Source: PWQG01 sp041685555
Lineage (GTDB): Bacteria > Pseudomonadota > Gammaproteobacteria > Pseudomonadales > Pseudohongiellaceae
Length of the DNA stretch: 11,741 bases
Reading direction: 5' to 3'
Assembly (NCBI GenBank): GCA_041685555.1
Contig: JAWLFN010000070.1
Location: 1-11,741 of the forward strand
Shown here one piece after another: positions 1 through 6,330 of this stretch; position 1 is the first letter of the stretch, and each line of letters opens with the position of its first letter. The translations under genes were made by a program, and so were the position numbers. The notes under the pieces are model-generated. The model was not told where the DNA came from, searched no databases, and was given only the letters and a program-made list of their open reading frames with translations.

Positions 1-438
1 TCGTCCCTGCAGGGCCTTGAGCTGGTCATCGGCCAATTCGGTGTCCTTGAGGGTCAGGCTTTTCAGCAAGGCAAAACTGTCCTGGGCGTCGAATATCGAA
101 AAACCGCTCTTGAGGTCAAATGACTTCACGTCGCGGCGGATGATGTTCAGCCCGAGCTGGTGGAAGGTGCTGATCGTGAGGCCGCGTGCGCTGACAGGCC
201 GACCGTCCGAGCGCCCGACCTTGAGCAGCGAAGTGACCCTTTCCTTCATCTCTCGGGCGGCCTTGTTGGTGAACGTGACCGCCGCGATACGGTTGGCCGG
301 ATAGCCGCATTCGCCGATCAGATAGCTGATCTTGCGGGTGATCACGCTGGTCTTGCCGCTGCCCGCGCCGGCCAGGACCAGCAGGGGAGTGTCGATGTAA
401 CGGACGGCTTCCCGTTGACGATTGTTGAGCCTGTTCAC
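1..438 (-). CDS. rep: ATP-dependent DNA helicase Rep, N-terminal part (cut by window edge)
   Basis: The reverse strand from 438 to base 1 encodes the first 146 residues of a superfamily 1A (UvrD/Rep) 3'-5' DNA helicase. Visible motifs are the Q-motif glutamine in NNRQREAV (Gln8), Walker A AGAGSGKT (residues 23-30), motif Ia AVTFTNKAAREMKERV (about 53-68) and motif Ib TISTFHQLG (88-96). The 'KAAREMKERV' and 'ISTFHQLGLNIIRR' wording is closer to Rep than to UvrD as I remember those families. Rep removes protein roadblocks ahead of the replisome. The start chosen is GTG at 438, which gives MNRLNNRQREAV, the usual distance to Walker A. The reading frame stays open upstream and no strong Shine-Dalgarno is visible, so the start rests on homology. 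The rest of the gene lies outside the window. It is divergent from the phosphodiesterase gene. Confidence 0.93.
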   Translation of the reverse strand, partial: MNRLNNRQREAVRYIDTPLLVLAGAGSGKTSVITRKISYLIGECGYPANRIAAVTFTNKAAREMKERVTSLLKVGRSDGRPVSARGLTISTFHQLGLNIIRRDVKSFDLKSGFSIFDAQDSFALLKSLTLKDTELADDQLKALQGR

Positions 439-568
439 AGTTCTGCCAATTGCTCGTGATGTAATGCGATGAATACCCCGTGGGCCGGGGCTGAAGCTGG
501 CCTTGTGTCAGGCCGGGCTATATCATACAGCAACTTTGAAGTTTTCCGTCGGTCGGCCGATACGATGG

Positions 569-2341
569 ATGGAACAGAAGGGTACCGACGCCATCAGTAG
601 TAACAGGGAGCCGGAGACGCGCGTGCGCGCATTGCTTATTTCGCAACGGGAATCGGATCGCCAGCTGATTCTGGAAATGCTGGAATCCATCACCGGTACC
701 CGGGAGGAACTCACTGTCTGTCCGGGCGATCCCGAGACGCTGTCGCGGATCGAGGTGCCTGGACACACCGTAGTCCTCTGGGGCGAGGTTTCCGACCGCG
801 CGTGTGCCATGCGCCTGCTGGGAGAGCTGAACCGTTTTCCGTCGGTGCCGCCGATCATCGTGATCAGTGACGAGATGGCGAAAGGAACGCGGCGCGACGT
901 ACAGCCACGTGCCGACATTGTGCCGCGCACGGGCCTGACATCGGAGCAGTTGCACGATGCCATCCGTGCGGTGGATGTGGCGGTGGGTGTCAGTCAATCG
1001 AACGTCGAAGAGATGAGACCCGATCCCCTGACCGGTCTCAGCAATCGCCAGATGTTCCGGGAGCAGCTCAGTGAGGTGTTGCAGGACAACGAGCGACCGG
1101 GTTCGGTCGGCATGATGCTGATCGATGTCGACCAGTTCAAGAAGGTCAATGCCTCCTACGGCCAGGGCGCCGGTGATTCGCTGATCCAGCTGATTTCCGA
1201 GCGGATCCGCAACTGTCTGTCACCCAACCAGCGCCTGGCCCGCATCGGCGGCAACGAGTTTGCTGTCATCTGCCAACATGCCGTGGGCTCCGTGGAGCAG
1301 GAAGTGCGGCATCGGGTCAACCGCATCATCGAGCGCATGGCGCGGCCGTTTCCGGTCGGGCAGCACGCGGTGCGTATGCACGTCAGCATTGGCGTTGTCA
1401 TCAACAACGATTCGGTCACCGTGGATGAGCTGCTGTCCCATGCGGATATGGCCATGCGCATCGCCAAGCAAGAGAAAGGCAGCAATTGCCAGTTCTACAC
1501 CACGGACATGACCGATGCGGCACAGCAGGTATTGAAGCTGGAGGCGGAGATCCGTCGCGGTCTGCGCAAGGATGAGTTCGAGCTGTTTTTCCAGCCGCGC
1601 ATCGATATTTCCGGTGGACGTGTGGTGGGCGCCGAGGCGCTGATCCGCTGGCGCCATCCGACCCGGGGACTGCTGTCTCCGGGCGAGTTCATTGCCGTGG
1701 CCGAGGACAGCGGCCTGATCGTGCCATTGGGGTACTGGATCATCCACAGTGCCTGCCGGCAGCTGAACGAGCTGGCGGATCGCGGCTTTCCCGAGGTGCA
1801 GATTGCCATCAACGTCGCCTTCAAGCAGTTCCAGGACCGCAAGTTCGTGCAGACGGTGGCGAACATCCTGGAAAAGCACAGTATCGCTCCGGGGCGGCTG
1901 GAATTCGAGCTGACCGAGACCACGATGATGGTGGAGGGGCAGTCAGTCGATGCCAGTCTGCGCAAGCTCAGCAATCTGGGTGTGCATATTTCGCTGGATG
2001 ACTTCGGTACCGGGTATTCCTCTTTTGCCCATATCCAGCGCCTGCCGATTTCCGCATTGAAGGTGGATCGCACCTTTGTCAGCAGTGCCACGGAGAACGA
2101 GGACGATGCCACCATCGTCAAGGCCATCATCAGTCTAGCGCACAGCCTGAACATGCACGTCATCGCGGAAGGGGCAGAGACGCCGGAGCAGGTCGATTTC
2201 CTGGGGCGGAACCGCTGTGACCAGATTCAGGGATATTATTTCAGTCGACCGGTATCGTTCTCGGACCTGCTGGATGTGTTGCTGGAGGCTGATTTCGTCT
2301 CCGACCGCATGGAGGCGGTGGCCGCGGTTGGCGGAAACTGA
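569..2341 (+). CDS. c-di-GMP phosphodiesterase: pseudo-receiver, degenerate GGDEF, EAL
   Basis: Cytoplasmic c-di-GMP signalling protein of about 590 aa with no membrane segment. Residues 20-140 (ATG 569 = 1) resemble a receiver fold (RALLISQRESD, PPIIVISDE, ADIVPRTGL). The phospho-acceptor Asp is absent (VVLWGEVSD) and the conserved Lys is replaced by Arg. The GGDEF domain starts at DPLTGLSNR (about 152). It keeps IDVDQFKKVN but has GGNEF (227-231) in place of GG[DE]EF, and it lacks the RxxD inhibitory site. The EAL domain keeps EALIRW (356-361), ELTET, DDFGTGYSS (477-485), Lys498 in ALKVD, IAEGAET and QIQGYYFSRP. I therefore infer hydrolysis of c-di-GMP and no synthesis. Its place beside rep, near comM, matches P. 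aeruginosa PA5295 (ProE) from memory. The start is undecided. ATG 569 has no clear Shine-Dalgarno. GTG 623 has GGAG six bases upstream and begins right at the receiver-like strand. The frame also extends upstream to TTG 503. Confidence 0.93.
   Translation: MEQKGTDAISSNREPETRVRALLISQRESDRQLILEMLESITGTREELTVCPGDPETLSRIEVPGHTVVLWGEVSDRACAMRLLGELNRFPSVPPIIVISDEMAKGTRRDVQPRADIVPRTGLTSEQLHDAIRAVDVAVGVSQSNVEEMRPDPLTGLSNRQMFREQLSEVLQDNERPGSVGMMLIDVDQFKKVNASYGQGAGDSLIQLISERIRNCLSPNQRLARIGGNEFAVICQHAVGSVEQEVRHRVNRIIERMARPFPVGQHAVRMHVSIGVVINNDSVTVDELLSHADMAMRIAKQEKGSNCQFYTTDMTDAAQQVLKLEAEIRRGLRKDEFELFFQPRIDISGGRVVGAEALIRWRHPTRGLLSPGEFIAVAEDSGLIVPLGYWIIHSACRQLNELADRGFPEVQIAINVAFKQFQDRKFVQTVANILEKHSIAPGRLEFELTETTMMVEGQSVDASLRKLSNLGVHISLDDFGTGYSSFAHIQRLPISALKVDRTFVSSATENEDDATIVKAIISLAHSLNMHVIAEGAETPEQVDFLGRNRCDQIQGYYFSRPVSFSDLLDVLLEADFVSDRMEAVAAVGGN
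613..616 (+). promoter_or_regulatory. Shine-Dalgarno that would favour GTG 623 as phosphodiesterase start
   Basis: GGAG at 613-616 lies six bases before the in-frame GTG at 623. Translation from there gives MRALLISQRESD, the first beta strand of the receiver-like domain. Neither ATG 569 nor TTG 503 has a comparable site. It could be chance inside coding sequence, so the upstream ATG remains possible. Confidence 0.4.
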
Positions 2342-2357
2342 AGTTTGCGGCTATAAA
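2328..2357 (+). promoter_or_regulatory. Candidate sigma70 promoter for comM
   Basis: TTGGCG (2328-2333, 4 of 6 to consensus) and TATAAA (2352-2357, 5 of 6) are separated by 18 bases. They sit across the end of the phosphodiesterase gene, and the predicted start is near 2364, leaving a leader of about 30 nt. If real, comM can be transcribed independently of the gene before it. Prediction by eye only. Confidence 0.4.
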
Positions 2358-2393
2358 GGGAGTAACCACCTTTCGTAGACAGACAGGGAAGTC

Positions 2394-3962
2394 ATGTCGC
2401 TGGCCATTGTCCATACCCGCGCCAATATCGGTGTCGAGGCGCCCGCCGTCACGGTGGAAACCCATCTGTCCAACGGTCTGCCCGGCATGGCCATTGTGGG
2501 GCTGCCGGCAACGGCGGTCCGTGAAAGCCGCGAGCGGGTGCGCTGCGCCATTCTCAATGCCGGCATGATCTTCCCGGCCCGGCGCATGACCATCAATCTG
2601 GCCCCGGCCGATCTTCCCAAGAGTGGTGGCCGCTATGACCTGGCCATAGCGGTAGGCATCCTGGCGGCTTCCGGCCAGCTGCCGGTGGAGGCGCTGGCGC
2701 ACTGCGAGATGCTCGGCGAACTGGCGCTGACTGGTGAGCTGCGGGTGGTGGATGGCATTCTACCGGCGGCGCTGGCCGCCCGGGACGCCCGCCGTCGCCT
2801 GATTCTGCCGACGGCCAGTCATGCTGAGGCCTGTCTGGTGCGTGACCTGGAAGCGCGCAGCGCACCGGACCTGCGCACGGTCTGTGATGGGCTGCTGGCG
2901 GGCGCGCGGCCGGCGCCCTGGCGGGTCTGTCGTTTCCAGGAGCCGGATACGCCGAAGCGTACGGCGACCGTCTCCCTGGCGGATGTGCGGGGGCAGCCAC
3001 TGGCCCGGCGGGCCCTGGTGATCGCGGCGGCGGGCGCGCATGACCTGCTGCTGACCGGTCCGCCCGGCACGGGCAAGACCATGCTGGCCAACGCCCTGCA
3101 TGGGCTGCTGCCTGCGCTGCCGGAAGCCCATGCCGTGGAGGTGGCGGCCATCCGTTCCGTGGCCGGTCGCCGTCACGGTTTTGCCGGGCACGGCTCGCCG
3201 GAGCATTGGCTGCTGCCACCGTGGCGTGCTCCGCATCACAATGCCACCGCGGTCGCACTGACCGGCGGTGGTCAGGGGCTGGTGCCGGGCGAAGTGACGC
3301 TGGCGCATCGTGGTCTGCTGTTCCTGGATGAGCTGCCGGAATTCGACCGCCGGGTGCTGGAGGGGCTGCGCGAGCCGATGGAGGCCGGGGAGATCACCGT
3401 GAGTCGGGCCCGGCACCGGGTGCGTTTTCCGGCCCGCTTCCAGCTGGTGGCGGCCATGAACCCCTGTCCCTGCGGTCATGACGGCGACCCCTCGGGATTG
3501 TGTCAGTGTCGGCCGGAGCGCATCTCCCGGTATCTGGATCGGCTATCCGGGCCGTTTCTGGACCGTCTGGACATGGCCGTGGATGTACCCCGCCCCGAAT
3601 CATTGCCTTTATCCGACCAGGCGCGGCCCACGCCGTCCGGGGACCCGCGAGAGATGATCGCCGCCTGTCGGCGGAAGCAGTGGCGACGCAATGGTGGTCT
3701 GTTGAACGGGGAACTGGATGGTGCCCGGCTGCAACGGGTCTGCCGCACGGACAGTGGCGCACATCGATTGCTGGAGGAGCTGATGCGCACGCAGTCCCTG
3801 TCCGGCCGGGGCGTTCACCGCCTTTTGCGCACGGCCCGCACGATCGCTGATCTGGCGCAGCAACGCCTCATCAGCGAGCCCCATCTGGCGGAGGCGGTGG
3901 CATGTCGGAATCTGGCGCGCTTTCCGCTGGCTGGTGGGCAGCGCTCTCCAGCCGTGCGATGA
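2394..3962 (+). CDS. comM: YifB/ComM family Mg-chelatase-like AAA+ ATPase
   Basis: A 522-aa protein of normal family length. The N-terminal Lon-protease-like domain (MSLAIVHTRANIGVEA, about 1-170, with GLPGMAIVGLP) is followed by an AAA+ core. The core has Walker A GPPGTGKT (222-229) and Walker B LLFLDELPEF with Asp312-Glu313. It also carries a four-cysteine CxC...CxC cluster at Cys358, Cys360, Cys370 and Cys372, in NPCPCG and LCQC, probably metal-binding. The C-terminal Mg-chelatase helical domain (SLSGRGVHRLLRTARTIADL) ends the protein. In Haemophilus and Vibrio, ComM is a hexameric helicase that drives branch migration during natural transformation. It is also common in species not known to transform, so competence cannot be concluded. 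ATG 2394 has AGGG five bases upstream (2385-2388). The last 92 bp overlap the convergent ubiK. Confidence 0.95.
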   Translation: MSLAIVHTRANIGVEAPAVTVETHLSNGLPGMAIVGLPATAVRESRERVRCAILNAGMIFPARRMTINLAPADLPKSGGRYDLAIAVGILAASGQLPVEALAHCEMLGELALTGELRVVDGILPAALAARDARRRLILPTASHAEACLVRDLEARSAPDLRTVCDGLLAGARPAPWRVCRFQEPDTPKRTATVSLADVRGQPLARRALVIAAAGAHDLLLTGPPGTGKTMLANALHGLLPALPEAHAVEVAAIRSVAGRRHGFAGHGSPEHWLLPPWRAPHHNATAVALTGGGQGLVPGEVTLAHRGLLFLDELPEFDRRVLEGLREPMEAGEITVSRARHRVRFPARFQLVAAMNPCPCGHDGDPSGLCQCRPERISRYLDRLSGPFLDRLDMAVDVPRPESLPLSDQARPTPSGDPREMIAACRRKQWRRNGGLLNGELDGARLQRVCRTDSGAHRLLEELMRTQSLSGRGVHRLLRTARTIADLAQQRLISEPHLAEAVACRNLARFPLAGGQRSPAVR

Positions 3963-4170
3963 CCGCTTCCAGCTCACTTATGCGATCCTCGGCCTGCTTC
4001 AGTGAGCGCTGCTGACGGTCGAACTCTTCCCGGGTCGGCAGATCCATGCGTTCGAGCACGCGCTGGATGGCCTGGCTGATCTGGCGTCGTGCATCCTCAC
4101 CCAATGCACCAGCACGGGGCAGGACGCGGCCCACTTGCTCGTTGATCTCTTCAAACAGGTTACGTTTCAT
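3871..4170 (-). CDS. ubiK: UbiK/YqiC ubiquinone biosynthesis accessory factor (BMFP domain)
   Basis: A 99-aa protein on the reverse strand. It begins MKRNLFEEINEQVGRVLP, then DARRQISQAIQRVLERMDLPTREEFD, typical of the YqiC/BMFP family. Residues 47-75 form a charged coiled coil (trimeric in characterised members). The tail (about 76-99) is low-complexity and includes five prolines in a row. UbiK binds UbiJ and supports aerobic ubiquinone assembly in E. coli and Salmonella. The start ATG at 4170 has AGGAG (bases 4176-4180, read in reverse) five bases upstream. The open frame runs back to 4299, but those codons do not resemble the family. Codons 70-99 overlap the 3' end of comM on the opposite strand. 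Its upstream region is shared with the divergent glnK. Confidence 0.92.
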   Translation of the reverse strand: MKRNLFEEINEQVGRVLPRAGALGEDARRQISQAIQRVLERMDLPTREEFDRQQRSLKQAEDRISELEAVIARLESAAHQPAESAPDSDMPPPPPDGAR

Positions 4171-4207
4171 GCGTTCTCCTCGTGGCACCAGCGTGGAGCG
4201 GGCTGAC

Positions 4208-4216
4208 AGTATCGCA
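4208..4216 (-). promoter_or_regulatory. Candidate extended -10 of the ubiK promoter
   Basis: Read on the minus strand, TGCGATACT is an extended -10 (TG, one base, then GATACT, 4 of 6 to TATAAT). It lies about 38 bases before the ubiK ATG and its Shine-Dalgarno. No good -35 hexamer is visible, as is common for extended -10 promoters. It abuts the weaker NtrC-like palindrome at 4214-4228. Confidence 0.3.
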
Positions 4217-4228
4217 CAATTACTGTGC
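4214..4228. promoter_or_regulatory. Weak second NtrC-like palindrome
   Basis: GCACAATTACTGTGC has perfect outer arms (GCAC/GTGC) in the 15-bp geometry of an NtrC site, but inner bases that differ from GCACCA-N3-TGGTGC. Its centre (4221) is 43 bp, about four helical turns, from the centre of the strong site (4264). That phasing allows two NtrC dimers on the same DNA face. It also overlaps the putative ubiK promoter. Confidence 0.45.
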
Positions 4229-4244
4229 TCGACCGTGGCCTTCG

Positions 4245-4250
4245 TGGTGC
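4245..4250. promoter_or_regulatory. Extra NtrC half-site TGGTGC
   Basis: A third copy of the TGGTGC half-site lies six bases before the GCACCA arm of the strong NtrC site, forming an inverted repeat with it (GTGGTGC, six bases, GCACCAC; 4244-4263). Its own partner half would fall at 4236-4241 but matches poorly. It may be chance or an auxiliary contact. Confidence 0.3.
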
Positions 4251-4256
4251 ATGCGC

Positions 4257-4271
4257 GCACCACATTGGTGC
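4257..4271. promoter_or_regulatory. NtrC (GlnG) binding site upstream of glnK
   Basis: GCACCA-CAT-TGGTGC is a perfect palindrome with the same 6-3-6 layout as the E. coli glnA enhancer site as I remember it (GCACCA, three bases, TGGTGC). Its centre (4264) is about 119 bp upstream of the predicted sigma54 start. That is the usual enhancer distance for NtrC, the response regulator that activates nitrogen-starvation genes. Confidence 0.8.
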
Positions 4272-4356
4272 GTAATGCTGTCTGTATCCCGCCGGACACT
4301 CGGCCCGGTATTCCGTTGATTCCTCAAGGCTATGATATTACGCGTTATTTTCCTTA

Positions 4357-4372
4357 TGGCATAGCCCATGCA
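4357..4372 (+). promoter_or_regulatory. sigma54 (RpoN) promoter of glnK-amtB
   Basis: TGGCATAGCCCATGCA matches the sigma54 consensus TGGCAYRNNNNTTGCW at every defined position except one (A for T at position 12 of the motif). GG is at 4358-4359 and GC at 4370-4371, the required ten-base register. The predicted start is near 4383, giving a leader of about 69 nt before glnK. NtrC sites upstream support it. Confidence 0.82.
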
Positions 4373-4451
4373 TAGGGGCTTGGGCGTAACGGTGTTGCAG
4401 CTTGACCATGCCGGCAACCGGCAGGAAACCAAAATCGAAAGGAGCAGACCT

Positions 4452-4790
4452 ATGAAACTGGTAACGGCGATTATCAAGCCCTTCAAGCTCGATGACGCGC
4501 GTGAAGCGCTGTCCGAGATTGGCGTGCAGGGTATCACGGTCACTGAAGTGAAAGGCTTCGGTCGGCAGAAGGGGCACACGGAATTGTACCGTGGTGCGGA
4601 ATATGTAGTGGATTTTCTGCCCAAGGTGAAGATCGAGGTGGCGATTGGCGACGATCTGCTGGATCAGACGCTGGAGGCGATCACCAAGGCCGCCAATACC
4701 GGCAAGATCGGCGACGGCAAGATCTTTGTGTCAGACCTGGCACAAGTGATCCGTATCCGTACGGGCGAAACCGGAGAAACGGCGGTATAA
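4452..4790 (+). CDS. glnK: PII nitrogen regulatory protein GlnK
   Basis: Exactly 112 aa, the standard PII length. The protein starts MKLVTAIIKPFKLDDAREAL and carries the T-loop sequence KGHTELYRGAEYVVDFLPKVK. Tyr51, the residue uridylylated by GlnD in proteobacteria, is present. The C-terminal signature GDGKIFVSDLAQVIRIRTGE binds ATP/ADP and 2-oxoglutarate in the family. As a trimer, PII senses carbon/nitrogen status and plugs the AmtB channel. The start ATG 4452 has AGGAG at 4440-4444, seven bases upstream. The frame runs further upstream to 4368, but that would add 28 residues unlike PII. The amtB gene follows after 89 bp, and the sigma54/NtrC elements upstream explain induction on nitrogen limitation. 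The name GlnK rather than GlnB is chosen because of the amtB linkage. Confidence 0.95.
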   Translation: MKLVTAIIKPFKLDDAREALSEIGVQGITVTEVKGFGRQKGHTELYRGAEYVVDFLPKVKIEVAIGDDLLDQTLEAITKAANTGKIGDGKIFVSDLAQVIRIRTGETGETAV

Positions 4791-4879
4791 GCCCCGTGAC
4801 GACCATTCAGGAGCTATCAACAGGAGAAAGTCGATCCAGCGAGTGAGTCACGCCTGGTCCGGCTTCGGAGGAATGAACG

Positions 4880-6142
4880 GTGGAAAACCAGATTTTTGAA
4901 CTGCAGTATGCAATCGATACTTTTTACTTCCTGGTGTGCGGTGCACTGGTCATGTGGATGGCAGCGGGCTTTTCCATGCTCGAGGCCGGCCTGGTGCGTG
5001 CCAAGAACACCACGGAGATCCTGACCAAGAACGTGGCACTGTTTGCAGTGTCCTGCACCATGTACCTGGTCTGCGGTTACGCGATCATGTACGGCGGTGG
5101 CATCTTCCTCAGCGGCATCGCGGGTGGTGATGACCTGGTGAGCTCGGCGCTGTCCGCGTCCGCCGATGAAGGCTTCAACGGCGGGTCCGTGTACTCGGAT
5201 GCCTCTGATTTCTTCTTCCAGGTGGTGTTCGTGGCCACGGCCATGTCCATCGTCTCCGGTGCCGTGGCCGAGCGCATGAAGCTGTGGGCCTTCCTGGCCT
5301 TCGCGGTGGTCATGACCGGTTTCATTTATCCGCTGGAAGGCAGCTGGACCTGGAATGGTGCCGACGTGTTCGGTCTCTATAACCTCGGCGACCTGGGCTT
5401 CTCGGACTTTGCCGGTTCCGGCATCGTACACATGGCCGGCGCATCGGCCGCCCTGGCGGGTGTGTTGCTGCTTGGCCCCCGTAAGGGCAAATACGCCAAG
5501 GACGGCAGCGTCCGGGCGATTCCGGGTGCCAACCTGCCACTGGCCACGCTGGGCATGTTCATCCTGTGGATGGGCTGGTTCGGGTTCAATGGCGGTTCCG
5601 TACTGAAGCTCGGTGACATCGCCAACGCCAACAGTGTTGCCATGGTGTTCCTCAACACCAACGCGGCCGCGGCTGGCGGCCTGATCGCCGCGCTGATCAC
5701 GGCCAGAGTGATGTTCGGCAAGGCCGACCTGACCATGGCGCTGAATGGTGCACTGGCCGGACTGGTGGTGATCACGGCCGAGCCATCGACGCCGACCCCG
5801 CTGCTGGCGACCGTGTTTGGTGCTGTCGGTGGTGTGCTGGTGGTACTGAGCATCGTCTTCCTGGACAAGATCCGTATTGACGATCCGGTGGGTGCCATCT
5901 CCGTGCACGGTACCTGCGGTCTGCTCGGCCTGCTGCTGGTCCCGGTGACCAATGGCGGTGTCAGCATACTGGGCCAGATCATTGGCGCGGCGACCATCTT
6001 CGTCTGGGTCTTCCTGGCCAGCCTGGTGGTCTGGATGATTCTCAAGGTGGCCATGGGTCTGCGTGTCTCCGAGGAAGAAGAAGAGACCGGCGTCGACATC
6101 TCCGAGTGCGGCCTCGAGGCCTATCCGGAATTTACCAGCTGA
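4880..6142 (+). CDS. amtB: Ammonium transporter AmtB (Amt/MEP/Rh family)
   Basis: A 420-aa integral inner-membrane protein with about eleven hydrophobic segments. Conserved pore residues are visible: Phe117 (FFQVVF, like E. coli Phe107), Trp156 (EGSWTW, like Trp148), Asp176 and the twin histidines His184 (SGIVHMAG) and His343 (ISVHGTCG). Phe236 and Ser240 in WFGFNGGS match Phe215 and Ser219. It begins directly with MENQIFELQYAIDTFYFLVCG and lacks the cleaved signal peptide of E. coli AmtB. The cytoplasmic tail is acidic (SEEEEETGVDISE). The start is GTG 4880 with GGAGGA (4867-4872) seven bases upstream. The ATG at 4873 is in another frame. It is co-transcribed with glnK, whose product closes this channel when ammonium is plentiful, and the operon ends at the terminator at 6185-6208. 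Confidence 0.96.
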   Translation: MENQIFELQYAIDTFYFLVCGALVMWMAAGFSMLEAGLVRAKNTTEILTKNVALFAVSCTMYLVCGYAIMYGGGIFLSGIAGGDDLVSSALSASADEGFNGGSVYSDASDFFFQVVFVATAMSIVSGAVAERMKLWAFLAFAVVMTGFIYPLEGSWTWNGADVFGLYNLGDLGFSDFAGSGIVHMAGASAALAGVLLLGPRKGKYAKDGSVRAIPGANLPLATLGMFILWMGWFGFNGGSVLKLGDIANANSVAMVFLNTNAAAAGGLIAALITARVMFGKADLTMALNGALAGLVVITAEPSTPTPLLATVFGAVGGVLVVLSIVFLDKIRIDDPVGAISVHGTCGLLGLLLVPVTNGGVSILGQIIGAATIFVWVFLASLVVWMILKVAMGLRVSEEEEETGVDISECGLEAYPEFTS

Positions 6143-6159
6143 TTACAGTCTCTCCCTCC

Positions 6160-6176
6160 GGGGGCTCCATGCCCCC
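6160..6176 (+). other. Small hairpin after amtB
   Basis: GGGGGC-TCCAT-GCCCCC forms a six-pair GC stem with a five-base loop, 17 bases after the amtB stop and nine bases before the intrinsic terminator. No T-tract follows, so it is not a terminator by itself. It could stabilise the mRNA 3' end. Confidence 0.5.
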
Positions 6177-6184
6177 ATCCCTTC

Positions 6185-6208
6185 AGCCCCTCTCCGGAGG
6201 GGCTTTTT
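6185..6208 (+). terminator. Rho-independent terminator of glnK-amtB
   Basis: AGCCCCTC (6185-6192), loop TCCG, GAGGGGCT (6197-6204), then a run of T to 6208. This is an eight-pair GC-rich stem with a tetraloop, starting 43 bases after the amtB stop. Confidence 0.9.
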
Positions 6209-6212
6209 CGTT

Positions 6213-6284
6213 AAAAAAACCGGGACGAAAAACCGGGACCGAAAAACCGGGACAGTCCCGGTTTTTTGATGGGGACTGTCCCGG
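6213..6284. repeat. REP-like cluster: three AAAAACCGGGAC units with nested palindromes
   Basis: AAAAACCGGGAC occurs at 6215-6226, 6228-6239 and 6242-6253. The third copy is followed after one base by its exact reverse complement GTCCCGGTTTTT (6255-6266), making a perfect palindrome with 12-base arms. A second inverted unit, GGGAC-T-GTCCC, lies at 6272-6282. The central palindrome has T or A runs on both sides, so it could terminate transcription in both directions. The phrase 'GGGACAGTCCC' with poly-A/T flanks recalls dispersed REP-like repeats mobilised by Y1 (RAYT) transposases. That link is from memory and is not shown here. Confidence 0.75.
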
Positions 6285-6330
6285 ATTATGCCGCGGGCTG
6301 TATACTGCAGTTTTTGCCACGGAGCCGGGT

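Noticed and set aside
4171..4299. Longer ubiK (142 codons) starting at 4299
   Set aside because: The extra 43 codons run through the NtrC sites and lack family similarity. ATG 4170 has AGGAG at ideal spacing and gives the usual family length.
4817..5908. Long antisense open frame (363 codons) opposite amtB
   Set aside because: It lies wholly opposite a clearly conserved gene, its product is His/Gln/Arg-rich with no fold-like pattern, and such frames are expected from strong GC3 bias.
6213..6284. CRISPR-like array
   Set aside because: The units are 12 bases, separated by only one or two bases, with no spacers and no cas genes. It is a palindromic repeat cluster.
6106..6330. N-terminal extension of the membrane protein back to 6106
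   Set aside because: It would overlap amtB and read through the terminator and the repeat cluster. ATG 6331 has a Shine-Dalgarno and leads straight into the first membrane helix.
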